Of a stretch of DNA of 7,449 nt, positions 1 to 5,615 are shown piece by piece. The notes under the pieces were generated by a model that was not told where the DNA came from, ran no database searches, and saw only the letters and a list, made by a program, of their open reading frames with translations. The stretch's first letter is position 1. Each line of letters starts with the position of its first letter. The stretch spans positions 1 through 7,449 of the forward strand of contig JACQEF010000010.1 in the NCBI GenBank assembly GCA_016200745.1, in the 5' to 3' direction. Origin of the DNA: Chloroflexota bacterium (GTDB lineage: Bacteria > Chloroflexota > Limnocylindria > Limnocylindrales > CSP1-4). A program made the translations under genes and the position numbers.

Positions 1-1
1 G

Positions 2-2503
2 ATCGAGGGCATCGAGGGCGAGCGGGCCTCGGCCAGCCTGCTGCTCCTGGTCGGCGAGCGGTCCGGCGGCATCCCGCTGGTCGTCGAGGAGCTGCTCGCG
101 GCTCGGCGCGAGCTCCCCACCGCGTCGCTGACCGATTCCTTCGACGACCTGGTCATGGCCAGGGTCGCCGCGCGCTCCCCGGAATGCCGCCGGGTCCTCC
201 GCCTGCTGGCACCGGCCGGCCGCTCCCTGACGTCTCGACAGCTGGCCGACGTCGCGGCCGCGTTCGAGGCCGACGCCGAGCGATCGGCCCCGCGCTCGAG
301 CTCTGCCCCGCGGCAAGGCGACGGGGTCCTCGACGCCGACCTGCGGGCCGGGCTGACCGAGGCGCTCGACCACGGCTTCCTCGTCCAGGACGATGGCGAG
401 CTCCGATTCCGCCACGAATCGATCGGCCGAGCCGTGGAGCGTGACCTGCTGCCCTTCCTGCGGACACGCCACCTCGCCGCGCTGGCGACCGGACTGGCCG
501 GCCCGGCCGCCGGAACCACCCGGTACTGGCTGGACGCCCACGAGCCGGAGCGAGCCCGCGAGCTCGCCATCACCGCCGCCGGCGAGGCCGGCGACCGACA
601 CGCCCCCGCCGACGAGCTGGCGGCGCTCGAGCTGGCCCTGGCCGTCCATCCACCCGTGGCGTCGGCCGCCGGCGCGCGCCGGAAGGGGGATCGATCGCCG
701 GCCGACACCGCCGAGCTGCAGGTCCGGGCCGCCGAGGCGGCCTACGCGATCGGGCGGACCGCCCGCGCCACCGCCTATCTCGAGGCCACCGCCGCCGGCC
801 TGGACGCCCGTCGAGACCGGGTCCGGCTCGGAATGCTGTACGAGCGGCTCTCCCACGTCCGTCAGGCGGCCGGCGACTCGGCCGCAGCGATCATCGCGGC
901 CCGCCGGGCGGTGGAGCTCGTGCCCCGGGAGCCGAGCCCCGAGCGGGCCAAGGTGCTGGCCGCGCTGGCACGGCTGCGGATGCTCGAAGGCGTGTTCAGC
1001 GAGGCGCAGCGCCTGGCGAGGGAGGCGATCCGGGTCGCGCGGGCCTGCGAGCCCGTGGCGCGCGTTCAGGAGATTCACGCCTCCACGACACTGGGCGTGG
1101 CGATGGCCTGGGGGAGCGACCCCGAGGGCGGGATCGCGCTTCTGCGCCAGGCCGAGAACGGCGCCCGCGCGATCGACGATCCGGACCTGCTGTTCCGGAT
1201 CACGGCCAACCTCACGACCGTGCTCGACCTGGTCGGCCGCCGGGCGGAAGCCGTCGAGGTCGCCTATCGCGGGATCGAAGAGGCACGATCCGCGGGGCTG
1301 GAGGCGGTCTACGGCAACTTCCTGGCAGGCAACGTCGCCGAGACGCTGATCCTCCTCGGCCGCTGGCCCGAGGCGCGGTCGCTCTGCCTGCGCGCCCTGC
1401 GCTGGGCGCCGGTCGGGGTCATCTTCCTCGACGCCCTGATCTTCCTGGCCGCGGTCGAGATCGAAACGGAGGCCGGCGAGGAGGCCGGCCGCCTGCTCGG
1501 CCAGACCGTCCTCGAATTCGACGCCCTGCGCGAGCCGCAGCTGGCCGGCTCGTATTACCTGGTCGCCGCGTCGTTCTCGCTGTGGCGCGGCGATGTCGGC
1601 GACGCCAGCCGCTCCGTTGAGCGAGGCTGGGCGGTCGTCAAGTCGACCGAGGAATGGGTGCTCGCCGCCCGGATGGCGGCGATGGTCGCGCAGGTCGACG
1701 CGGCGGTTGCGGAGGAGGCACGCGAGCACCGGCAGCTGGCGCCGCTCGCGGCGGCGCGCACCCGGACGACCGACGTGATCGCCGCGGCTGCAGCCCAGGT
1801 TCGCGCCGGCTCGGCCCCACCAACCGCCGGCTCGCGCCGGATCGCCGAGGCCTACCTCGCGACCGCCCGAGCCTACCAGCGGCGCCTCGAGGGCGACGAT
1901 CGGCCGGCCGTGTGGGCGCACGTCGCCGACGCCTGGGCCGAGCTGGCGGCGCCGTACGACGCGGCGCTGGCGCGCTGGCGGCAGGCCGACGCGGCGTTGT
2001 CCGGCGGCGCGGGGCGTTCGGGGCGGGCCGACGCGCGCCGGGCGATCGAGGAAGCGGCCCGGGTCGCACTCGAGCTCCGTGCGCGACCGCTGCTGCGCGA
2101 GATCCGCGAGCTCGCCGGCCGCGCCCGGCTGACGCTTCCGGGGGCCGTCGACGAGTTCCTCGGCGAGATGCCTGCGGGACCGACCGGCGCGGTGGCCGTG
2201 GGTCCATCGGCCGGCAGGGCGGCCGCCCGGACGAACGGCCAGTCGCAGCTGGTCCGGGCGGTCGCGGGCGACCCCTCGAGCGCGACCCACCGGCAGGATA
2301 CGTTCGGCCTCAGCGGTCGCGAGCGCGAGGTGCTCGCGCTGGTCGCCCAGGGCCGAACGAACCGCGAGATCGGCGAGCGACTGTTCATCAGCCAGAAGAC
2401 CGTCGGCGTCCACGTCGGGAACATCCTGGCCAAGCTGGCGGTCTCGGGCCGGGTGGAGGCGGCGACCGTGGCGATCCGGCTGGGCCTCACCGGCCCGAAC
2501 TAG
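2..2503 (+). CDS. LuxR-family transcriptional regulator of the large ATP-binding (LAL/MalT-like) type, 5' end missing
   Basis: The reading frame is open from base 2, so the gene starts upstream of the window; the first ATG at 155 is internal, not a start. 833 residues are visible. Residues 13-36 contain GERSGGIPLVVEELL, matching the segment late in the AAA/STAND ATPase domain of LAL regulators (usual form SGGNPFFVEELL); the Walker motifs must lie outside the window. The middle (about residues 200-650) is a long Ala/Arg/Leu-rich helical stretch with repeated A-x-x-x-A-R-x-A patterns, resembling the TPR-like sensor region of this family. After a Pro/Ala/Ser-rich linker, residues 766-833 form a canonical LuxR HTH: LSGREREVLALVAQGRTNRE, then IGERLF and the recognition helix SQKTVGVHVGNILAKL. 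Such proteins activate transcription in response to ligand and ATP binding; the target and ligand here are unknown. The stop TAG is followed by a strong hairpin. Family assignment is firm, physiological role open. Confidence -1.
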   Translation: MEGIEGERASASLLLLVGERSGGIPLVVEELLAARRELPTASLTDSFDDLVMARVAARSPECRRVLRLLAPAGRSLTSRQLADVAAAFEADAERSAPRSSSAPRQGDGVLDADLRAGLTEALDHGFLVQDDGELRFRHESIGRAVERDLLPFLRTRHLAALATGLAGPAAGTTRYWLDAHEPERARELAITAAGEAGDRHAPADELAALELALAVHPPVASAAGARRKGDRSPADTAELQVRAAEAAYAIGRTARATAYLEATAAGLDARRDRVRLGMLYERLSHVRQAAGDSAAAIIAARRAVELVPREPSPERAKVLAALARLRMLEGVFSEAQRLAREAIRVARACEPVARVQEIHASTTLGVAMAWGSDPEGGIALLRQAENGARAIDDPDLLFRITANLTTVLDLVGRRAEAVEVAYRGIEEARSAGLEAVYGNFLAGNVAETLILLGRWPEARSLCLRALRWAPVGVIFLDALIFLAAVEIETEAGEEAGRLLGQTVLEFDALREPQLAGSYYLVAASFSLWRGDVGDASRSVERGWAVVKSTEEWVLAARMAAMVAQVDAAVAEEAREHRQLAPLAAARTRTTDVIAAAAAQVRAGSAPPTAGSRRIAEAYLATARAYQRRLEGDDRPAVWAHVADAWAELAAPYDAALARWRQADAALSGGAGRSGRADARRAIEEAARVALELRARPLLREIRELAGRARLTLPGAVDEFLGEMPAGPTGAVAVGPSAGRAAARTNGQSQLVRAVAGDPSSATHRQDTFGLSGREREVLALVAQGRTNREIGERLFISQKTVGVHVGNILAKLAVSGRVEAATVAIRLGLTGPN

Positions 2504-2517
2504 GTACCCGGACGCCG

Positions 2518-2548
2518 CGAGACCCGGAGGGAGGGTCTCCGGGTCTCG
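2518..2548 (+). terminator. Stem-loop after the LuxR gene, likely terminator without a U-tract
   Basis: A perfect 12-bp inverted repeat: arm CGAGACCCGGAG at 2518-2529 and its reverse complement at 2537-2548, with a 7-base loop (2530-2536). It begins 15 bases after the LuxR stop codon. No T-run follows on either strand, which is common for terminators in GC-rich bacteria. It could also act on any transcript arriving from the minus strand. Confidence -1.
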
Positions 2549-2564
2549 ATCGGATCGCTGTGCG

Positions 2565-2589
2565 CTCGTCCGGATGGGCTCTGGACGAG
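2565..2589. terminator. Second stem-loop in the convergent gap, possible terminator
   Basis: Arms CTCGTCCGGA (2565-2574) and TCTGGACGAG (2580-2589) form a 10-bp stem, including one G-U pair on the + strand, with a 5-base loop. On the minus strand the outer 7 bp stay perfect. It lies 22 bases past the stop of the small minus-strand ORF and downstream of the LuxR hairpin, so it could end minus-strand transcription. No T-run is present. Confidence -1.
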
Positions 2590-2611
2590 GTTGGCGTCTA
2601 TGAGCGGCGGT

Positions 2612-2707
2612 TTACCACTTGTGACCGGCGGCGAGGGTCAGCGCGATCGCAACGAGCGGTCCGATCGTCAGCGCAAGTCGCCGGGTCCGGGTGATGAGGC
2701 TGGCCAT
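2612..2707 (-). CDS. Possible small single-TM membrane peptide, 31 aa, unrecognised
   Basis: I do not recognise this protein. The proposed peptide starts MASLITRTRRLALTIGPL and ends LTLAAGHKW. Its layout is a basic N-terminal segment (Arg at 8, 10, 11), one hydrophobic stretch (about residues 12-27), and a short polar tail His-Lys-Trp, as in small bacterial inner-membrane peptides. The start is chosen because GGAG lies 9 bases upstream of this ATG. The frame stays open further upstream, but that extension (up to position 2860) is polar, has no evident RBS and looks untranslated. A TTGAAC/TAGTCT element lies about 60-90 bases upstream and hairpins lie downstream, so it could be a complete independent transcription unit convergent with the LuxR gene. 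The peptide is too short for codon bias to settle it. It could be a chance ORF; confidence is moderate at best. Confidence -1.
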   Translation of the reverse strand: MASLITRTRRLALTIGPLVAIALTLAAGHKW

Positions 2708-2741
2708 CTGGGTGGGCTCCGATCTGATGGGGTATGAGTCC

Positions 2742-2773
2742 GGGTCCACCATCCATGAATGAAGGTGGAGCCC
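2742..2773. repeat. Imperfect inverted repeat near the predicted start of the small minus-strand transcript
   Basis: GGG-TCCACC (2742-2750) pairs with GGTGGA-g-CCC (2764-2773): 9 bp with a single bulged base around a 13-base centre. It spans the transcription start predicted for the minus-strand promoter, a usual position for an operator, although such a repeat can arise by chance in GC-rich DNA. No protein can be assigned to it. Confidence -1.
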
Positions 2774-2774
2774 G

Positions 2775-2802
2775 AGACTAGACCCGAGCCGGCGACGTTC
2801 AA
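2775..2802 (-). promoter_or_regulatory. Candidate housekeeping-sigma promoter for the small minus-strand ORF
   Basis: Read on the minus strand: TTGAAC (2802-2797) as -35, a 16-base spacer, and TAGTCT (2780-2775) as -10, which fits the TAnnnT pattern seen before the other genes in this window. Transcription would start near 2768, giving an untranslated leader of about 60 bases before the ATG at 2707. Identified by eye only. Confidence -1.
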
Positions 2803-2854
2803 CCGACCCGAAGGTACTGGAGGCCATCCCCCAGCGGTACCATGACCCGACCGG

Positions 2855-2878
2855 GACCACCCCGGACCACCCCGGACC
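2855..2878. repeat. Short tandem repeat, 10-base unit, 2.4 copies
   Basis: GACCACCCCG occurs at 2855-2864 and again at 2865-2874, followed by GACC. It lies immediately upstream of the candidate -35 box of the cupredoxin gene. It might be a binding site with one-helical-turn spacing or simple slippage; nothing in the window decides. Confidence -1.
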
Positions 2879-2879
2879 C

Positions 2880-2909
2880 GCGACAGGATTCGTCGCCGCG
2901 CGGTAGATT
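2880..2909 (+). promoter_or_regulatory. Candidate promoter for the cupredoxin-alaX unit
   Basis: GCGACA (2880-2885, four of six matches to TTGACA), an 18-base spacer, and TAGATT (2904-2909) as -10. Transcription would begin near 2916, about 48 bases before the chosen ATG at 2964. The -10 resembles TAGACT in front of the channel gene. Confidence -1.
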
Positions 2910-2963
2910 CGCGCGACATTGCCCAGGCGGTCATCCGCAGCCCTCCAGAGGTACCCGTCCCCG

Positions 2964-3422
2964 ATGACACACGCCCGACACCTGGTCCCCCTCCTCCTCG
3001 CTGTCGTGGTCGGCGCGAGCGCCGCCGCCTGCGTGACTGCGACGCCGGGCTGGACCTACGCACCCGCCCCGTCCGTGACGCCGCCCCCGAGCGCTGCTGC
3101 CTCTGGGTCGGCCGGCAGCCCGGCCCCCAGCGAGGCTGCCGGGGGCGTCCAGATCAGCGCCCTGAACGTCGCGTTCGAGCAGACCGCTGTGACCGCCCCT
3201 GCCGGCAAGGCGTTCCAGATCGCGTTCGACAACAAGGATGCCGGGACGCCTCACAACGTCGCGATCCACAAGGACAGCGCGACGGGAGCCGAGGTGTTCA
3301 AGGGCGAGATCGTCACCGGCCCCGCGACCAGGACCTACGACGTGCCGGCGCTCGACGCGGGGACCTATGCGTTCGTCTGCACCGTGCATCCCAATATGAC
3401 CGGCACGCTCACGGTGCAGTAG
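2964..3422 (+). CDS. Lipoprotein-type blue-copper (plastocyanin-like cupredoxin) protein
   Basis: This is a 152-residue exported single-electron carrier or copper-binding protein. A short basic n-region (MTHARH) and hydrophobic core LVPLLLAVVVGASAAA lead to Cys23, which fits a permissive lipobox and so predicts a membrane-anchored lipoprotein. Residues 33-61 are a Pro/Ala/Ser/Gly linker. Residues 62-152 form a cupredoxin fold with a complete type-1 copper site: His97 in TPHNVAIH, then Cys139, His142 and Met145 in CTVHPNM, the standard C-x2-H-x2-M loop. The ATG at 2964 is preferred over an in-frame TTG at 2919 because it has AGAGG about 12 bases upstream and gives a normal signal peptide; the TTG would add 15 polar residues but lies close to the predicted transcript start, so it is not excluded. 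Such proteins usually work with respiratory oxidases or copper enzymes; no partner is in the window. alaX follows 9 bases after the stop. Confidence -1.
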   Translation: MTHARHLVPLLLAVVVGASAAACVTATPGWTYAPAPSVTPPPSAAASGSAGSPAPSEAAGGVQISALNVAFEQTAVTAPAGKAFQIAFDNKDAGTPHNVAIHKDSATGAEVFKGEIVTGPATRTYDVPALDAGTYAFVCTVHPNMTGTLTVQ

Positions 3423-3431
3423 GGCGAACCC

Positions 3432-4184
3432 GTGACGCCGCCCGGCGAGCAGCTCTGCTACACCGACGCGTACCTGCGATCGGTGGAGGCGCGCGTCGCC
3501 TCGGTCGAAGCGGGCGACTCGACGCTGCTCGTGCTCGACCGGACGGTCTTCTACCCAGGTGGGGGCGGGCAGCCGTCCGACCGTGGTCTCGTCCTGCGCG
3601 CCTCGGACCGCCGATCGTGGACGGTCCGCGCCGCCCGCAAAGCCGGTGGCGAGATCGTCCATGAGCTCGAGCCCGGCGACAGCGACCCGCCGGCGGTCGG
3701 CGACGTCGTCCGAGTCGACCTCGACTGGGCCAGGCGGCTGGCCCTGATGCGAACGCACACCGCGCTGCACGCGCTCTGTGGCGTCGTCTGGCGTGACCAC
3801 GGGGCGCTCGTCACGGGCGGCAACATGGAACCGGGCAGCGGCCGGATGGACTTCGAGTTCGAGCGGATGTCCGGCGACCTCGTCGATTCGATCGAGGCCA
3901 CGGTGAATGCGGAGCTGGCAGCTGCGCGTGACGTGCGGGTGGCCGTCCTGCCGCGCGACGAGGCCTTCGCCATCCCGGACCTCATCCGCACCAAGGTCAA
4001 CCTGCTGCCGCCCGGGATCGAGGAGATCCGGACCATCGAGATCGTCGGGCTGGACCTGCAGGCCGACGGCGGGACGCACGTCGCGAACACGTCGGAAGTC
4101 GGCCGGATCCACGTGACCGGCTACGAATCCAAGGGCCGGATCAACAAGCGAATCCGCATCGAGCTGGTCGACCCGGTCGCCTGA
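3432..4184 (+). CDS. alaX: AlaX-type alanyl-tRNA editing protein (tRNA-Ala deacylase)
   Basis: This 250-residue free-standing editing protein, related to the AlaRS editing domain, is expected to hydrolyse Ser- or Gly-tRNA(Ala) in the cytoplasm. The N-terminal beta domain carries the glycine-rich motif FYPGGGGQPSDRG (residues 40-52). The catalytic tRNA_SAD domain has the first zinc half-site H-x3-H at His109 and His113 (RTHTALHAL) and the second in GGTHVANTSEVG with His216. The fourth ligand in AlaRS and most AlaX proteins is Cys just before GGTH; here that residue is Asp212. Length and domain layout fit the AlaX-M class. The start is GTG at 3432, with AGGG at 3421-3424 overlapping the cupredoxin stop and 7 bases before the start. 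This indicates co-transcription with the copper protein, an unexpected pairing. Family assignment is firm; substrate preference is not visible. Confidence -1.
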   Translation: MTPPGEQLCYTDAYLRSVEARVASVEAGDSTLLVLDRTVFYPGGGGQPSDRGLVLRASDRRSWTVRAARKAGGEIVHELEPGDSDPPAVGDVVRVDLDWARRLALMRTHTALHALCGVVWRDHGALVTGGNMEPGSGRMDFEFERMSGDLVDSIEATVNAELAAARDVRVAVLPRDEAFAIPDLIRTKVNLLPPGIEEIRTIEIVGLDLQADGGTHVANTSEVGRIHVTGYESKGRINKRIRIELVDPVA

Positions 4185-4190
4185 GCCCGA

Positions 4191-4220
4191 TTGTGGGCGG
4201 CTTCCCACGGGCGCTAGACT
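4191..4220 (+). promoter_or_regulatory. Candidate promoter giving a leaderless mRNA for the MgtC-channel gene
   Basis: TTGTGG (4191-4196), an 18-base spacer and TAGACT (4215-4220). The -10 ends 7 bases before the ATG at 4228, so transcription would start at or next to the A of the start codon, and no Shine-Dalgarno sequence is present between them. A weak GTGGG/CCCAC hairpin (4193-4197/4204-4208) overlaps the -35. Confidence -1.
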
Positions 4221-4227
4221 GCCGCGA

Positions 4228-5583
4228 ATGTCGGATCTGAACCTGCAGCTCGATCTCGCCTGGCGGCTGATCGTCGCGGCGCTTCTCGGTGCCCTCATCG
4301 GCATCGAGCGCGAGCGCCACGAGCACCCGGCGGGGATCCGGACCCACATGCACGTCTCGATCGGGTCTGCCGCGTTCACCGTGCTGTCGATCTACTCGTT
4401 CGGCCAGGGGTCCGATCCCGGGCGAGTGGTTCTTCAACCACCGACGCGGACCTTGAGCCGGCCCGTCGTCCCGAAGCTCGCGCTTCCGCTGCTGTCGAGT
4501 CCGCTGATCCGGCGCGTCGCGTGGCACATCCGGCGGATCGGCGGTCAGCTCGACCTCCGGTTCTTCCTGTCGCTGGCCGAGGGGATCCTGGTCTTCGTCG
4601 CGGTCGCCGCCGTGCTGATCACCGCCTTCGAGAAGCCGCTGACGATCGAGTCGCTGTTCGATTCGTTCAACTGGGGGATCGCGACGGTGCTGGGCCAGGG
4701 CGACGCCGGCTTCGTCACGTCGCCCGGGGGACGGGTCGTCGGGTGGCTGCTTATCCTGTTCGGCGTCGCCATGCTCGGGATGATCACCGGAGCGCTCGTC
4801 GCGATGGTCATCGATTTCCTGCTGAAGGAGGGCCAGGGATTGGGTGCTTCCGGCCACCAGGACCACATCGTCGTGTGCGGCTGGAACAGCACCGCCCGTG
4901 ACCTCATCGACGAGCTCCGCGGCGACGACTACAAGCAGAAGGTCGTCGTCCTCGCGGACGTCGACAAGAACCCCGCCGGCGGCGATGTCTACTTCGTCCG
5001 GGGCGAGGCGACGGACGCGGGCGACCTCGAGCGGGCGGGGATCACCGACGCGTCCGCGGCGCTCGTCTTCCCGGCCGACGGCTCCGACGAGGCGGACATG
5101 CACTCGATCCTGACGATCATGGCGATCAAGGCGGTCGCGCCGAAGGTCCGGACCGTCGCCGAGGTCAACAACCCGCGCCACGAGCCGCACTTCCAGCGGG
5201 CCGACGTCGACGAGCTGCTGGTCACCTCCAAGGTGGCCTCACACCTGCTGGCCCGGTCGGCCCTGTACCCGGGCCTGTCGGCGATCGTGACCGACATCGT
5301 GTCGGGCGGCGAGGGCTCCGAGCTGTACCGGATCACCCTGCCGGACGAGTACCTGGGCCTGTCGATCGACACCGTCTCGACCCGGCTGCGGTCCGACCAC
5401 AAGGCCACACTGCTGTCGGTCAACCGGGGCGGGCGCGCGTTCGTCAACCCGCCGAGCGATTTCGTGCTCCAGGCCGGCGACGACGCGATCGTCGTGGCCG
5501 AATCGCTCGGCACGCTCGCGCCGCTCAAGCTCCGCGACGTGCACACCGCGGCCGGGACGCTCGCCCCGGCCCCGACAGGCTAG
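4228..5583 (+). CDS. Chimeric membrane protein: MgtC N-terminal segment fused to an MthK-like RCK-gated ion channel
   Basis: The protein has 451 residues. Residues 10-66 match the conserved start of MgtC/SapB membrane proteins (ALIGIERERHEHPAGIRTH and the second TM segment, to DPGR), but the rest of MgtC is absent. From about residue 76 it is a two-TM channel: TM1 at about 112-134, pore helix 143-155, filter region VLGQGDAG (154-161), TM2 at about 170-199. A cytoplasmic RCK module follows: TrkA_N starting HIVVCGWNSTARDL (213-226), very like MthK's CGWSEST, then TrkA_C from about 315 to 430. RCK channels are gated by cytoplasmic ions or nucleotides. The canonical K+ filter TVGYGD is replaced by VLGQGD, so selectivity is uncertain. 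ATG at 4228 fits the leaderless promoter; a TTG at 4453 may be the ancestral channel start (376 residues). The gene is convergent with pntB. The domain calls are solid; whether the fusion is natural is not. Confidence -1.
   Translation: MSDLNLQLDLAWRLIVAALLGALIGIERERHEHPAGIRTHMHVSIGSAAFTVLSIYSFGQGSDPGRVVLQPPTRTLSRPVVPKLALPLLSSPLIRRVAWHIRRIGGQLDLRFFLSLAEGILVFVAVAAVLITAFEKPLTIESLFDSFNWGIATVLGQGDAGFVTSPGGRVVGWLLILFGVAMLGMITGALVAMVIDFLLKEGQGLGASGHQDHIVVCGWNSTARDLIDELRGDDYKQKVVVLADVDKNPAGGDVYFVRGEATDAGDLERAGITDASAALVFPADGSDEADMHSILTIMAIKAVAPKVRTVAEVNNPRHEPHFQRADVDELLVTSKVASHLLARSALYPGLSAIVTDIVSGGEGSELYRITLPDEYLGLSIDTVSTRLRSDHKATLLSVNRGGRAFVNPPSDFVLQAGDDAIVVAESLGTLAPLKLRDVHTAAGTLAPAPTG
4421..4456 (+). 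other. MgtC/channel junction with remnant of another reading frame
   Basis: MgtC similarity stops at about residue 66-67. In the annotated frame the next codons are gtt ctt caa cca, all ending in A or T, unlike neighbouring codons. One frame over, gag tgg ttc ttc aac cac all end in G or C, and this frame reads EWFFNHRRGP then stops at TGA 4454-4456. That TGA overlaps an in-frame TTG (4453-4455) from which the channel part could start. The arrangement looks like the end of a lost upstream gene overlapping the original channel start. A perfect GTGGTT-cttc-AACCAC hairpin lies at 4426-4441. Confidence -1.
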
Positions 5584-5584
5584 C

Positions 5585-5601
5585 GGCCGGGCCGACCGGC
5601 C
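5585..5601. terminator. GC-rich inverted repeat between convergent channel and pntB genes
   Basis: GGCCGG (5585-5590) and CCGGCC (5596-5601) flank a 5-base loop in the 32-base gap between the channel stop (5583) and the pntB stop (5616). Its position suits a bidirectional terminator, but the stem is short and there is no T-run. Confidence -1.
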
Positions 5602-5615
5602 TCGCGGCGCACTGG

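Noticed and set aside
155..157. ATG at 155 as the start of the LuxR-type gene
   Set aside because: The same frame is open to the window edge and encodes conserved ATPase-domain sequence upstream of this ATG.
1654..2694. 346-codon + strand ORF overlapping the LuxR HTH region in another frame
   Set aside because: The protein is almost entirely Arg/Gly/Ala/Pro, a typical frame-shifted shadow of the LuxR gene, which has a proven HTH in its own frame.
2612..2860. Longer 82-codon version of the small minus-strand ORF
   Set aside because: The N-terminal extension is polar, crosses the predicted promoter and transcript start, and has no clear RBS; the internal ATG at 2707 has a good one.
2919..2921. 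TTG at 2919 as start of the cupredoxin gene
   Set aside because: It would put 15 polar residues before a normal signal peptide; the ATG at 2964 has an RBS. A leaderless TTG start remains a minor possibility.
2504..2963. tRNA or other structured RNA gene in the large gap
   Set aside because: The hairpins seen are isolated; no cloverleaf, anticodon arm, T-loop motif or known riboswitch core is visible.
4193..4208. GTGGG/CCCAC hairpin after alaX as a terminator
   Set aside because: Only 5 bp, no T-run, and it overlaps the candidate -35 of the next gene; too weak to call.
2931..4379. 482-codon minus-strand ORF opposite the cupredoxin and alaX genes
   Set aside because: It is antisense to two genes with clear conserved motifs, its composition is Arg/Asp/Gly-rich low complexity, and no domain is recognisable. 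Long antisense ORFs are usual in GC-rich DNA.
4141..5190. 349-codon minus-strand ORF opposite the channel gene
   Set aside because: It mirrors the channel coding frame, is highly charged and repetitive (Asp/Arg/Val), and has no recognisable motif.
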